7,125 bases of DNA from Bacilli bacterium (lineage in GTDB: Bacteria; Bacillota_I; Bacilli_A; RFN20; CAG-826), in NCBI GenBank assembly GCA_016296285.1, contig JAEDJP010000067.1, forward strand, positions 1 to 7,125, read 5' to 3'. Each line of letters begins with the position of its first letter. The first letter of the stretch is position 1. The notes under the pieces are model-generated. The model searched no databases, had not been told where the DNA came from, and saw only the letters and a program-made list of their open reading frames with translations. This document shows positions 1 to 6,221 of this stretch, piece by piece. A program made the position numbers and the translations under genes.

Positions 1-191
1 GTGATCTCGAGGACGGTCTTGCCCCCCTCGATGATCGAGCCGACCTCGACGTCGACGCTGTTCGTGATCGGGGACATCGCGTTCGAGGTCTGGAAGGCGC
101 TGAAGCCGACGCCGAAAAGCGCCATGGCCGCGAGGCCGATGACGAGGATCCCGCTCGGCAGGATGTTCTCGACGCGCTTGTTCCCTTTCAT
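1..191 (-). CDS. N-terminal part of an exported or membrane-anchored protein (runs off the window)
   Basis: Reading from the ATG at 191 gives 63 codons with no stop before the window edge. The protein begins MKGNKRVENILPSGILVIG, has a single hydrophobic segment (about 14-30) ending in GVGFSAF (27-33), and continues into a polar, probably beta-strand stretch (NSVDVEVGSIIEGG, 44-57). This start is fixed by an in-frame TAG at 206-204 with no other start codon between. The ribosome site is weak: AGAAGAAG is 6 nt away, while AAGGAG at 215-210 is 18 nt away. The gene follows the lipoprotein stop by 26 nt and is likely in the same operon. The signal layout, a basic start, one helix and a G-x-G-F-S-x-F end, recalls SipW-dependent (TasA/camelysin-like) exported proteins, but the mature part is missing, so that is only a suggestion. 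Confidence 0.75.
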   Translation of the reverse strand, partial: MKGNKRVENILPSGILVIGLAAMALFGVGFSAFQTSNAMSPITNSVDVEVGSIIEGGKTVLEI

Positions 192-217
192 GTTCGGCTT
201 CTTCTATCGCTCCTTGC

Positions 218-1363
218 TTAAATCGCGGACCACTTGGCCTTGAGGAGCAAATCCTTCGTGACGGGGGTGAGGTCCGTGAATTGCCCCGAATTGACGTTGT
301 CGGGATCCGTGTACCAGCCTTCGAAGACATGTCCGTCGAGGGTCGGGGTCCTGATGAGGGAAAGGTCCGCGGTCTTGCCGTCCACGACGGGAAGGGACCA
401 GATGCTGATGTCCGTCCCGGCCGGGGAATGGTAGACGCCGCCGTTGGCGTCGAAGACGACCTCGTGGTAGACGGTCTCGGTCGAGCCGCCGGTCGACTTC
501 ATGCAGAAGAGGTAATTCCAGGTGCCGTTCGCGCCGAGTTGATAGACGTTCCCGTTGACGGTGTTGAGGTAGAAATCCCCAGGCTCCGCGCTTTGGACGA
601 CGCTTGCGACCTCGGGGCTATTCGGGGCGACCGATCCGTAGTACCAGCCGGTCGGGTGGGGCTTTTCGAAGCTTAAACGCGTGGTCTCGCCGTTTGAAAG
701 CTCGACGACGAGGACGTAATAATCCCCTTGGCTCGCTGCCTGATCGACGGAAATCGAGGCCACGGATGTCCCGTTCTTGCCGTTTTGGATCTGGAAATCG
801 AGGGTGGTGCCGACCGCGTCGTCGAGGACAATGGAAATCGTGATGACGCCATTCGGGTCGGGCTCGGAAGCGGTGATGACCTTGATGCCGACGCCGTCCT
901 TGCCGTCTTTCCCGCTCGGGATGGCGATGGGGTCGGTGGTCGTGCCATCCGTGTAGAGGAAGGCGATCGTGAGTTCCCCGTTCTCCCCTTGGCCGAGGAT
1001 GACGTCCTTGATGCCGCGTCCCTCGACGATGGGGACGGCGACCTCGACGGGGGGCAAGGCGTTGCCGTCGAAGGAAATGGTCAGGAGGACGGATTTCCCG
1101 TCCTCGGAGAGGGTCGCGTCGACGTGCGAGATGCCGACGCCGTCCTTGCCGGAGACGCCTTGGGGGATCGTGAGGACGAGGGGTTCCTTCTCTTCGTCGG
1201 AGAAGGTGATCGTGACGATCGTGTCCCCGTTTGCGGCGTCCACGCGATAGGTGATGTCCGTGATCATGAACTCGTCGTTCCCCCCGAAGAAGGGATTCGA
1301 GCAGCTCGAGAGCGTCAGGGCCGCGAGGATGGCGAGCGTCTTGCCGATGGTTCCTTTTTTCAT
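218..1363 (-). CDS. Repeat-containing lipoprotein with C-terminal InlB-type repeat
   Basis: This 381-residue protein has a classic lipoprotein signal: Lys at 2-3, a hydrophobic core at 9-18 and the lipobox LSSC with C21 as the likely lipidated cysteine. It should be anchored to the outer face of the membrane. Residues 32-235 form five ~41-residue modules with two or three beta strands each, ending in GKDG-like turns (72-75, 151-157, 195-198). Residues 239-289 form another module, with GWYYGS and then GDFYLNTVNGNVYQLG, resembling the GDFYLDT..G..Y modules found next to repeat regions in many surface and phage proteins. Residues 299-377 are an InlB B-repeat/Listeria-Bacteroides repeat (VFDANGG, then VFEGWYTD, then LLLKAKW). 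Such repeats usually act as stalks or in adhesion or ligand binding. The gene overlaps the surface protein gene by 4 nt. It could be a transporter partner or a separate surface display protein; the sequence does not decide. Confidence 0.9.
   Translation of the reverse strand: MKKGTIGKTLAILAALTLSSCSNPFFGGNDEFMITDITYRVDAANGDTIVTITFSDEEKEPLVLTIPQGVSGKDGVGISHVDATLSEDGKSVLLTISFDGNALPPVEVAVPIVEGRGIKDVILGQGENGELTIAFLYTDGTTTDPIAIPSGKDGKDGVGIKVITASEPDPNGVITISIVLDDAVGTTLDFQIQNGKNGTSVASISVDQAASQGDYYVLVVELSNGETTRLSFEKPHPTGWYYGSVAPNSPEVASVVQSAEPGDFYLNTVNGNVYQLGANGTWNYLFCMKSTGGSTETVYHEVVFDANGGVYHSPAGTDISIWSLPVVDGKTADLSLIRTPTLDGHVFEGWYTDPDNVNSGQFTDLTPVTKDLLLKAKWSAI
233..469 (-). other. InlB B-repeat / Listeria-Bacteroides repeat domain (lipoprotein residues 299-377)
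   Basis: The domain shows the family signature in order: a VVFDANGG strand and turn, a variable middle, GHVFEGWYTD, TPVTKDL and the closing LKAKW. There is a single copy placed at the extreme C-terminus, which leaves it at the tip furthest from the lipid anchor. Confidence 0.88.
884..905. repeat. 22-bp perfect direct repeat, copy 1 (lipoprotein module boundary)
   Basis: These 22 bases are identical to 1130-1151. The copies are 246 nt apart, exactly two 41-codon modules, and encode GKDGVGI at residues 154-160 and 72-78. Identity at third codon positions suggests recent duplication or gene conversion between modules. Confidence 0.85.
1130..1151. repeat. 22-bp perfect direct repeat, copy 2 (lipoprotein module boundary)
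   Basis: This is the partner of 884-905 and encodes GKDGVGI at residues 72-78 of the lipoprotein. Identity breaks off at both ends, so the match covers only the module junction and not the whole module. Confidence 0.85.
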
Positions 1364-3834
1364 GATGCAGTTCCTCCTTGGATGTGCTGTTTGAGTGTTT
1401 CGATCGCGGGGGCCGCGTCGAGGGATAGTAACGGGTTCTTGCCTTCTTGCGCCCCGTTGATGACGAAGCGGAAGGGGTGGGCGCCGATGGCCATGAGGAC
1501 GGCGTTCTCGAGCAAGCTCGATAATCCGCCCGGGCAATGCTCGATCGCGTCGAGGACGAGGTCGATCGAGAGTTCTGGGCCGTAGGTATTATACGCCCCG
1601 TCGTCGAAGCCGGTGGCCTTCGAGAGGTTGAGGCCGCCGCCATAATAGGCGAGGGCGGTGTTGAGGTAGCGCTTGCCGTCTTTCTCGAAGATCTGGCCCT
1701 TTTGACGAGCGAGGGACCCGAGGGCGCGCTTGATGGGGAAGATGTCGTCGATCGTGACGACCTTGTCGCCATAGCCGATCGAATTGAGGATGGCGGAGAT
1801 GTTCTCGTCGATGAGGGCGGACATGTCGATGGCATCGAGGTCCTTCCAGTCGTAGAAGCGGGTGTCGCCTTCGACGTTCAGGGACACCGGGGCGCTCGTG
1901 CGGCCCATCTTGGGGGCGAGATCGCCGAGCATCGTGAGCATCCCCGACATGAGGGATGGCAAATCCCCGCGGAGCAAGGGTCCGTTGAAGGCGGACTCGA
2001 AGGCGATGGAGAAGATGCCGCTGCGGCCGAAGAGGGTGTCCTTGACGGTCGCCTCGAAGGCGGGGGCGCTCCCCGGGTCTTCGTCGAGGACGCTTTGGAT
2101 GGTGCTCAGGTCCTTCGAGAAATCGTAGACGTAGGAGCCGTCGTCCTTCTTCGCGGCGACGTTGCCATCCATCCCGGCTTGGAGGAAGGCGCCTAGATAG
2201 GCGTCCGCGCCGGTCGCGCTTCCCCCTTCGAGGAAGGTCGAGGCGCTTTCCTTGATCAAGCGCCCATCTTGCATGGAGAGATCCACTTGCTTGGATTCTT
2301 CGAGGGAGAGGCGGTTCCCCGTGCCAAGAAGGAGATGGAATTCGAGGGAGTGGCGCACGATGCAGTTGTCGAGGAGGAAGTTCTCCGCGTCGAAGGCGCG
2401 GACCCCGACCTTGCCATAGGAGATGACGGAGGAGGAGACGGAGCAATCCTTGCCCATGACGTCGATGACGGTCCCGGAGTAGGTGAGGTCGTAGAAATTC
2501 GAGACGGGATCCGCGTTTTGGACGTAGAGGTCGCTGACGGCGATGCCATCTCCGTCGAGCAAGAGGCCGACGTTGTCTTGGCCAAGGGTCGAGACGAGCG
2601 GGGTCGCGGCGGGATCCCCGACGACGTAGGTCGGGAGGGGGCCGAAGAAATAGTCCTCGCCCTTCGTGGGGACGAGCTTGCCCTTGCCTTCCTTGGAATA
2701 GGTGCCGTGGTTCGGGAAGCAAAGGCCGTTCATGTTGATGGAATAGCCGTTGCCGTAGAGGTTCTTCTGCAGGCGGATGCCCGCGAGGAGGGTCTTGCTG
2801 AGGGCAAGGGAGGGGTTTTCCTTCACCGCGGGGGTGGCGTTATACCAATCGATGTAATCCGGGGAGAACGCGCTTTCGAAGGCGTAGGCCTCGGACTCGA
2901 AGGCGAAGCGCTGAGCCTCGAAATCGTAATGGCCGAAGATCTCGCTTCCTTCTTTCCCGGGCAGGAACTCGTCCTTGTACCCGACGACCTTGTCCCCTTC
3001 CTTGATGGGAACGTAAACGGTCTTGAGGGATTCGAGGGAGGCGCGCAACACGACTTCTTCCCCAACGCGCGAGAAATTCGTGGCCATGAGGAGGTCGTCA
3101 TAGGAATAGACGTTCACCGCGTCCTTGACCTCGAACCGGTACGTCCCGCGGACGCCGAGGCTCGGCTCGAGGAGGGTGATATAGCTTTCCCCCGACCCGA
3201 GGATCGAGACGATGCCGTCTTGGTAGGCAAGGTTATCCGAGCAATTGTCGAGGATGGCAGCGGTCGAGAAGCCGCCTCCCGCGGCGAAGGCCTTGGTCTG
3301 CAAGGCGAAGGAAGAAGGCACCTTCTCGTAGGCGTCGAGGGCGATGCCGTCGTAAGAAAGGTCGTAAAGGCCATACACCGGGGTGTCGAGGATGCTTTGG
3401 CCCGAGGCTTTGCGCACGGGGTTGATGACCATGGCCCCGTCTTCGAAGGCGACGGCGAGGAAAGAGCGCGACACCGTGCCGCGGCGGTTCTGGCAAGTGA
3501 TGACCGATTCCCCTTCCGCGACCGCGTAAAGGTAATACTTGCCGTCTTTTTCCTCGACCTTGCAGGATTCGGGGGCGCTTGGGTCCTTCTTGGACGCCTT
3601 CCAGACGAGTTCGTTGCCCGTGGCGAGGATCGCGGAGGAGTCGATCTCCGCCTTCGCGCGGAGCTCGATGGCGAGGTCGGGGGCGACCTCGAACCCTTCC
3701 GCGTCGTCGTAATCCCAGGTGATGCCGAGGATGTCGCTTGCGACGGCGTTCTGGAGGATCTCGATGGAGAAGAACGTCAAAAGGGAGACCACGAAGGGGA
3801 GAAGGAGGAGGGCGGGGAGGCTCTTGTTCTTCAT
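1360..3834 (-). CDS. Large exported protein with Ig-like N-terminus and predicted right-handed beta-helix domain
   Basis: This 824-residue protein is of unknown function. A hydrophobic segment (6-23) after a short basic start is a signal peptide or anchor, with a possible cleavage site at AVA (30-32). Residues 38-130 resemble a bacterial Ig-like fold, with a WKAS strand, then GKYYLYAVAEGES and a C91/C114 pair. Residues 140-237 look like a second beta-sandwich. Residues 241-510 begin with a NVYSYDDLLMA stretch and include NLYGNGYSINMNG (358-370) and short hydrophobic strands ending in D/N (425-510), as in pectate-lyase-like beta-helices. The C-terminal 310 residues show no fold I recognise. 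No LPXTG motif or C-terminal membrane anchor is present. Both gene boundaries are 4-nt ATGA overlaps, with the permease and with the lipoprotein gene, so a joint role with the transporter is likely. The NosD comparison is inference; no catalytic residues are identified. Confidence 0.85.
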   Translation of the reverse strand: MKNKSLPALLLLPFVVSLLTFFSIEILQNAVASDILGITWDYDDAEGFEVAPDLAIELRAKAEIDSSAILATGNELVWKASKKDPSAPESCKVEEKDGKYYLYAVAEGESVITCQNRRGTVSRSFLAVAFEDGAMVINPVRKASGQSILDTPVYGLYDLSYDGIALDAYEKVPSSFALQTKAFAAGGGFSTAAILDNCSDNLAYQDGIVSILGSGESYITLLEPSLGVRGTYRFEVKDAVNVYSYDDLLMATNFSRVGEEVVLRASLESLKTVYVPIKEGDKVVGYKDEFLPGKEGSEIFGHYDFEAQRFAFESEAYAFESAFSPDYIDWYNATPAVKENPSLALSKTLLAGIRLQKNLYGNGYSINMNGLCFPNHGTYSKEGKGKLVPTKGEDYFFGPLPTYVVGDPAATPLVSTLGQDNVGLLLDGDGIAVSDLYVQNADPVSNFYDLTYSGTVIDVMGKDCSVSSSVISYGKVGVRAFDAENFLLDNCIVRHSLEFHLLLGTGNRLSLEESKQVDLSMQDGRLIKESASTFLEGGSATGADAYLGAFLQAGMDGNVAAKKDDGSYVYDFSKDLSTIQSVLDEDPGSAPAFEATVKDTLFGRSGIFSIAFESAFNGPLLRGDLPSLMSGMLTMLGDLAPKMGRTSAPVSLNVEGDTRFYDWKDLDAIDMSALIDENISAILNSIGYGDKVVTIDDIFPIKRALGSLARQKGQIFEKDGKRYLNTALAYYGGGLNLSKATGFDDGAYNTYGPELSIDLVLDAIEHCPGGLSSLLENAVLMAIGAHPFRFVINGAQEGKNPLLSLDAAPAIETLKQHIQGGTAS
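1373..1379 (-). promoter_or_regulatory. Strong ribosome binding site that decides the lipoprotein start
   Basis: AAGGAGG lies 9 nt before the ATG at 1363, inside the end of the surface protein gene. The lipoprotein frame stays open a further 58 codons upstream to an ATG at 1537, but that longer start would add an Arg/Pro-rich stretch that only shadows the upstream gene and would bury the signal peptide. The 1363 start is therefore correct. Confidence 0.85.
2305..3114 (-). other. Predicted right-handed beta-helix domain (residues 241-510 of the surface protein)
   Basis: The region opens with a helix-capping segment (YSYDDLLMATN, 243-253) as in many parallel beta-helix proteins. It then shows short hydrophobic strands separated by turns rich in Gly, Asn and Asp, for example VGLLLDGDGIAVSDLYVQN (422-440), SGTVIDVMGKDCSVSSSVIS (453-472) and FLLDNCIVRHS (486-496). 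The rung pattern is judged by eye; a structure prediction would settle it. Confidence 0.6.
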
Positions 3835-5450
3835 GTGGCGCTCACCTCCATTTCGCGGAAGGCTTTCGGGAGGGCTCGATAGAGCAAGAAGCCCAAAGGG
3901 GCGAGGACAAGCAAGGGAACGAGGTTCGCGACGAGATAGACCGCGTAGGAAGGGAGGCGGGCGAAGACGTCAAGCAGGAAGAACGCGGCGAACACCAAGG
4001 CCGGGACGAGGAAGGAGAGGGCGGCGTTGAGGGTCGCGTGGGGGAATTTCTTGAGGCGGGGCGAGGCTTTCTTCATGTCGGCGTAAAGGCCATAAAGCAA
4101 GGTGAAGGTGAAAAGCAAGGTGCCGAGGAAGAGGGCGCTAGCGAACACCGATCCTTGGATGGCGCCCGCGATGAGGAGGGCGAGGCACGTGACGAGGAGG
4201 GAAACCTCGGAGCAGGCGAAGGGGACCGCGGCTTTCGAGAGGAAGATGTCCTTGAAGGGAAGCGGGGCGGTCTTGAGGAGGACGAGGTTGCGCTTCTCGC
4301 GGGACAAGGCCCCGGATGCCGTCACGTTGATGGCCCCGCCGAAGAGCAGGATCATGAGGAGGGCGATCCCGGGGAAGAGATTCGGGAAATAGGAGGCGTA
4401 GAAGGTCAGGTTCTCGGCGAACACGTTCTGGAGGGTCGAGACGACGGAGAGGCAAAGGAAGGGATAGGCGATGAGGAGGGCGGTGTAGGAAAAGAGGTTC
4501 CCCTCGTCGACGAAAAGCAGCAGCGCCTCTTTCTTGAGGAGGGCTTTCTTGGGGGCGAGGACCTTGCCGTCGTTCTTGGGGCCCGCGGGCTTCTTGGCGT
4601 TCAAGGACCCGATCTGGGCTTTCCCAAGGAGCAAGGAGGCGACGATGATCCCGGCGGTGAGAAGGGTGAAGGACACCCCGAGGAAGAGGAAGATGTCGCT
4701 CAGGATGTTCGTCTTCTCGAGGACGGCGTCGAGGAGGCTATAGACCGGGAGGAAGAAAACCCGGGCCGCGTGGAGGCCATCGAGGAAGGAAGCGGGGAAC
4801 ATGCCCCCGACGGAAGCGTCGCCAAGGGAATTCCAGAACATCTGGAGGACGAAGCTGTAGAGGTAGCAAAGGGCGATGACGAGGAGGCTCGAGAGCACGA
4901 TCTCGGCGACGAGCGATTTGCGGATGAGGCGCAGGAGGTATTCAAGGCCGACCGAAAGCAAGGTGCCTAGGCCCACCGAGGCAAGCGACAGGAGGAGGGG
5001 GTAGAAAAGCGAGAACACGTAATACTGGGGCACATAGCCGCGGGCGGCGCCGTAGCAAAGGAGAACCGGGGTCGCGGTGAGGAAGCCGAAGGCGACGCTT
5101 TCCATGGCGAGGTAGACGAGCTTCGCGGCGACGATGCTCGAGGAGGGGATGGGAAGAGGCAAGACGATCGATTCGTCCCCGGCGTCGAAGAGGGTTTTCC
5201 TGGCCCCGAGGGCGGTATAGATCGTCCCGACGAGGAAGAGGATGAAAAGCAAGAGGACGAGGAAGTCAAAGGAGCCGTAGCGGGAATAGGCGAGGATCTT
5301 GCGGTCGAGGCCGAGGACGATGAGCACGAGGACCGCGACGAACAGGGCCACGAACGCGACGCGCGCGAGGAAAAAACCGACCTTGGCGGCCTTGGAGCCC
5401 TCGCTTTTGCGGCGGAGGAGATATTCTTTCCGGAGCAGCTCGAGGAACAT
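3831..5450 (-). CDS. ABC-2-type transporter permease, fused duplicated halves, about 12 membrane helices
   Basis: This 539-residue integral membrane protein is the membrane partner of the ATPase encoded just before it. By eye there are about 12 hydrophobic segments, near 26-48, 61-81, 110-133, 143-167, 181-204, 252-275, 320-343, 357-378, 406-428, 432-455, 473-495 and 499-524. Each half starts with a similar amphipathic stretch (LLRKEYLL at 5-12; LLKKEALLL at 304-312) and carries a similar loop after its second helix: a P-L-P-I-P...AAKL motif at 97-111 and SREKRNLVLLKTAPLP then FLSK at 383-406. The protein is thus two ABC-2 half-permeases in one chain, separated by a polar linker (276-303) rich in Lys and Pro. 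Such SRE...LLKT.P loops are typical of Bacillota ABC-2 permeases of about 550 residues. Its stop overlaps the next start (ATGA). Export is likelier than import, but the substrate is unknown. Confidence 0.9.
   Translation of the reverse strand: MFLELLRKEYLLRRKSEGSKAAKVGFFLARVAFVALFVAVLVLIVLGLDRKILAYSRYGSFDFLVLLLFILFLVGTIYTALGARKTLFDAGDESIVLPLPIPSSSIVAAKLVYLAMESVAFGFLTATPVLLCYGAARGYVPQYYVFSLFYPLLLSLASVGLGTLLSVGLEYLLRLIRKSLVAEIVLSSLLVIALCYLYSFVLQMFWNSLGDASVGGMFPASFLDGLHAARVFFLPVYSLLDAVLEKTNILSDIFLFLGVSFTLLTAGIIVASLLLGKAQIGSLNAKKPAGPKNDGKVLAPKKALLKKEALLLFVDEGNLFSYTALLIAYPFLCLSVVSTLQNVFAENLTFYASYFPNLFPGIALLMILLFGGAINVTASGALSREKRNLVLLKTAPLPFKDIFLSKAAVPFACSEVSLLVTCLALLIAGAIQGSVFASALFLGTLLFTFTLLYGLYADMKKASPRLKKFPHATLNAALSFLVPALVFAAFFLLDVFARLPSYAVYLVANLVPLLVLAPLGFLLYRALPKAFREMEVSAT
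3842..3849 (-). promoter_or_regulatory. Strong ribosome binding site of the beta-helix surface protein gene
   Basis: GGAGGTGA is a full match to the extended anti-Shine-Dalgarno complement and lies 7 nt before the ATG at 3834, within the last codons of the permease gene. Together with the ATGA stop/start overlap it fixes this start. It suggests the surface protein can be translated more strongly than the transporter. Confidence 0.8.
4233..4304 (-). repeat. Second copy of the duplicated ABC-2 permease loop motif
   Basis: Permease residues 383-406 hold SREKRN, then LVLLKTAPLP and KDIFLSK. They match the first copy in spacing (acidic residue, hydrophobic run, P.P, small basic end) and in their position relative to the flanking helices. 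In this family the loop is expected to be cytosolic and near the ATPase. Confidence 0.5.
5121..5177 (-). repeat. First copy of the duplicated ABC-2 permease loop motif
   Basis: Permease residues 92-110 read DESIVLPLP then IPSSSIVAAK. They occupy the same place after helix 2 of the N-terminal half as the stretch at 4233-4304 does in the C-terminal half. The resemblance is at protein level only and marks an old internal duplication. Confidence 0.5.
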
Positions 5451-5456
5451 GGTCCC

Positions 5457-6218
5457 TTACTCCTCCCCCTCCTTCTTGCCGTAGGTCGAGAAGAAGATCT
5501 TGCCGAGGTTGCGCCTCTTGAGGGGCTCTTTCTTGAAATCGATGAGCTCGGCGACGACGCCGTTGTTGATGATGGCGACCCGGTTGCAAACCCTGCTCAC
5601 GAGGTCGATGTTGTGGGAGGTGACGAACACGGTCTTGCCGTGCAAGGCAAAATCGCGAAGCATGCCCATGAGGGTCTCGTAGACCATGATGTCGAGGCCG
5701 ACCGTCGGCTCGTCGAGGACCCAGACCTTGGGGTTGTGGATGAGCGAGGCCATGAGGCAGACCTTCTGCTTCATGCCGTGGCTGTATTCGGAGATGCGGC
5801 GATTGAGGTCATCGTCGCCGATCATGAACTTCTTCTTCAGGAATTCCATGTTGGAATCGAAGGCTTCCTGGTACATGAGGTAGCTCGAGGCGACGAACTG
5901 GAGGTATTCGTTGCCCGTCATCACCTCATAAGCGACCGGCTCGCTTGGGACGTAGCCGATCTCCATCTTCGCGTCGAGGGGGTCTTTGCGCGCGTCAATG
6001 CCGTCGATGAGGATTTCCCCCGAGTCGACGTTCTTAAGGCCGACAAGGCAATCGATCGTCGTGGATTTGCCCGCGCCGTTTTTGCCGATGAAGCCGAAGA
6101 CCTCGCCTGGGTAGACCGAAAAGGACACGCCCTTGAGGACTTCGTGCTTGCCATAGCTCTTGTGGAGGTCCCTCGCCTCGAGGATCGGGGAGAGGGTCTC
6201 AAGTTCCTTTTCTTCCAT
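5457..6218 (-). CDS. ABC transporter ATP-binding protein (ABC-2 / drug-exporter type)
   Basis: This 253-residue protein is a complete single nucleotide-binding domain that binds and hydrolyses ATP on the cytoplasmic face to power the permease encoded next. Visible motifs are Walker A GKNGAGKST (45-53), the signature loop YSHGMKQK (145-152), Walker B VWVLDEP (165-171) with D169 and catalytic E170, the D-loop GLD (174-176) and switch histidine H202. The usual Q-loop glutamine is absent: the segment reads GYVPSEP (88-94), a variation also common among ABC-2 exporter ATPases. Length and order fit the CcmA/BcrA/EcsA-like group. A basic tail (228-253) follows the core. The ATG at 6218 has an upstream GGGAG and lies 3 nt after the previous stop. 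The permease begins 6 nt after this gene's TAA. The substrate cannot be told from an ATPase sequence. Confidence 0.96.
   Translation of the reverse strand: MEEKELETLSPILEARDLHKSYGKHEVLKGVSFSVYPGEVFGFIGKNGAGKSTTIDCLVGLKNVDSGEILIDGIDARKDPLDAKMEIGYVPSEPVAYEVMTGNEYLQFVASSYLMYQEAFDSNMEFLKKKFMIGDDDLNRRISEYSHGMKQKVCLMASLIHNPKVWVLDEPTVGLDIMVYETLMGMLRDFALHGKTVFVTSHNIDLVSRVCNRVAIINNGVVAELIDFKKEPLKRRNLGKIFFSTYGKKEGEE
5460..5466 (-). promoter_or_regulatory. Ribosome binding site of the permease gene
   Basis: GGAGGAG overlaps the last codons of the ATPase gene and lies 9 nt before the permease ATG at 5450. A second, poorer candidate (AAGGG at 5458-5454) is only 3 nt from the start. The site lies within the preceding coding sequence, which suggests coupled synthesis of ATPase and permease. 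Confidence 0.6.
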
Positions 6219-6221
6219 CGA

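Larger units (their letters stand above)
659..1270 (-). repeat. Five tandem ~41-residue beta modules in the lipoprotein
   Basis: The modules start near residues 34, 76, 117, 158 and 199 and follow the pattern G-x-G-I-x-x-V, a variable turn, a strand of alternating hydrophobics (LTISF, LTIAF, ITISI), a D/N-G turn, a second strand and then GKDG. Equivalent hydrophobic positions I78, I118, I160 and V201 are 40-42 residues apart. Modules 2 and 3 are the most alike. Confidence 0.8.

Noticed and set aside
192..217. Possible terminator between the lipoprotein and the last gene
   Set aside because: Only 26 nt separate them, with no inverted repeat or T-run on the transcribed strand.
1..243. 80-codon plus-strand open frame at the left edge
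   Set aside because: It covers the start of a minus-strand exported protein and the end of the lipoprotein gene, and its product shows no convincing domain. The minus-strand reading gives a coherent signal segment that fits the operon.
659..1270. Collagen-like triple helix suggested by the GKDGKDG turns
   Set aside because: There is no run of Gly-X-Y triplets; the GKDG pieces are short turns between beta strands at ~41-residue intervals.
1364..1537. Upstream extension of the lipoprotein to an ATG at 1537
   Set aside because: The extra 58 residues are Arg/Pro-rich, lie wholly inside the surface protein gene in another frame and would hide the lipoprotein signal peptide. The ATG at 1363 has AAGGAGG at the right distance.
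1360..3834. Cell-wall sorting (LPXTG) anchor on the surface protein
   Set aside because: The C-terminus (HIQGGTAS) has neither an LPXTG motif nor a hydrophobic tail with positive charges.
2269..3882. 537-codon plus-strand open frame across the surface protein gene
   Set aside because: It is codon-aligned antisense to a gene with a signal peptide, a perfect ribosome site and overlaps with its neighbours. Its product is a low-complexity Asp/Glu/Gly/Val/Arg-rich sequence, as expected from complementing GC-rich codons.
3738..4970. 410-codon plus-strand open frame across the permease gene
   Set aside because: It is again the codon-aligned complement. The product is extremely rich in Glu, Gly, Arg and Asp, which is simply the complement of Leu, Ser, Ala and Phe codons of a membrane protein.
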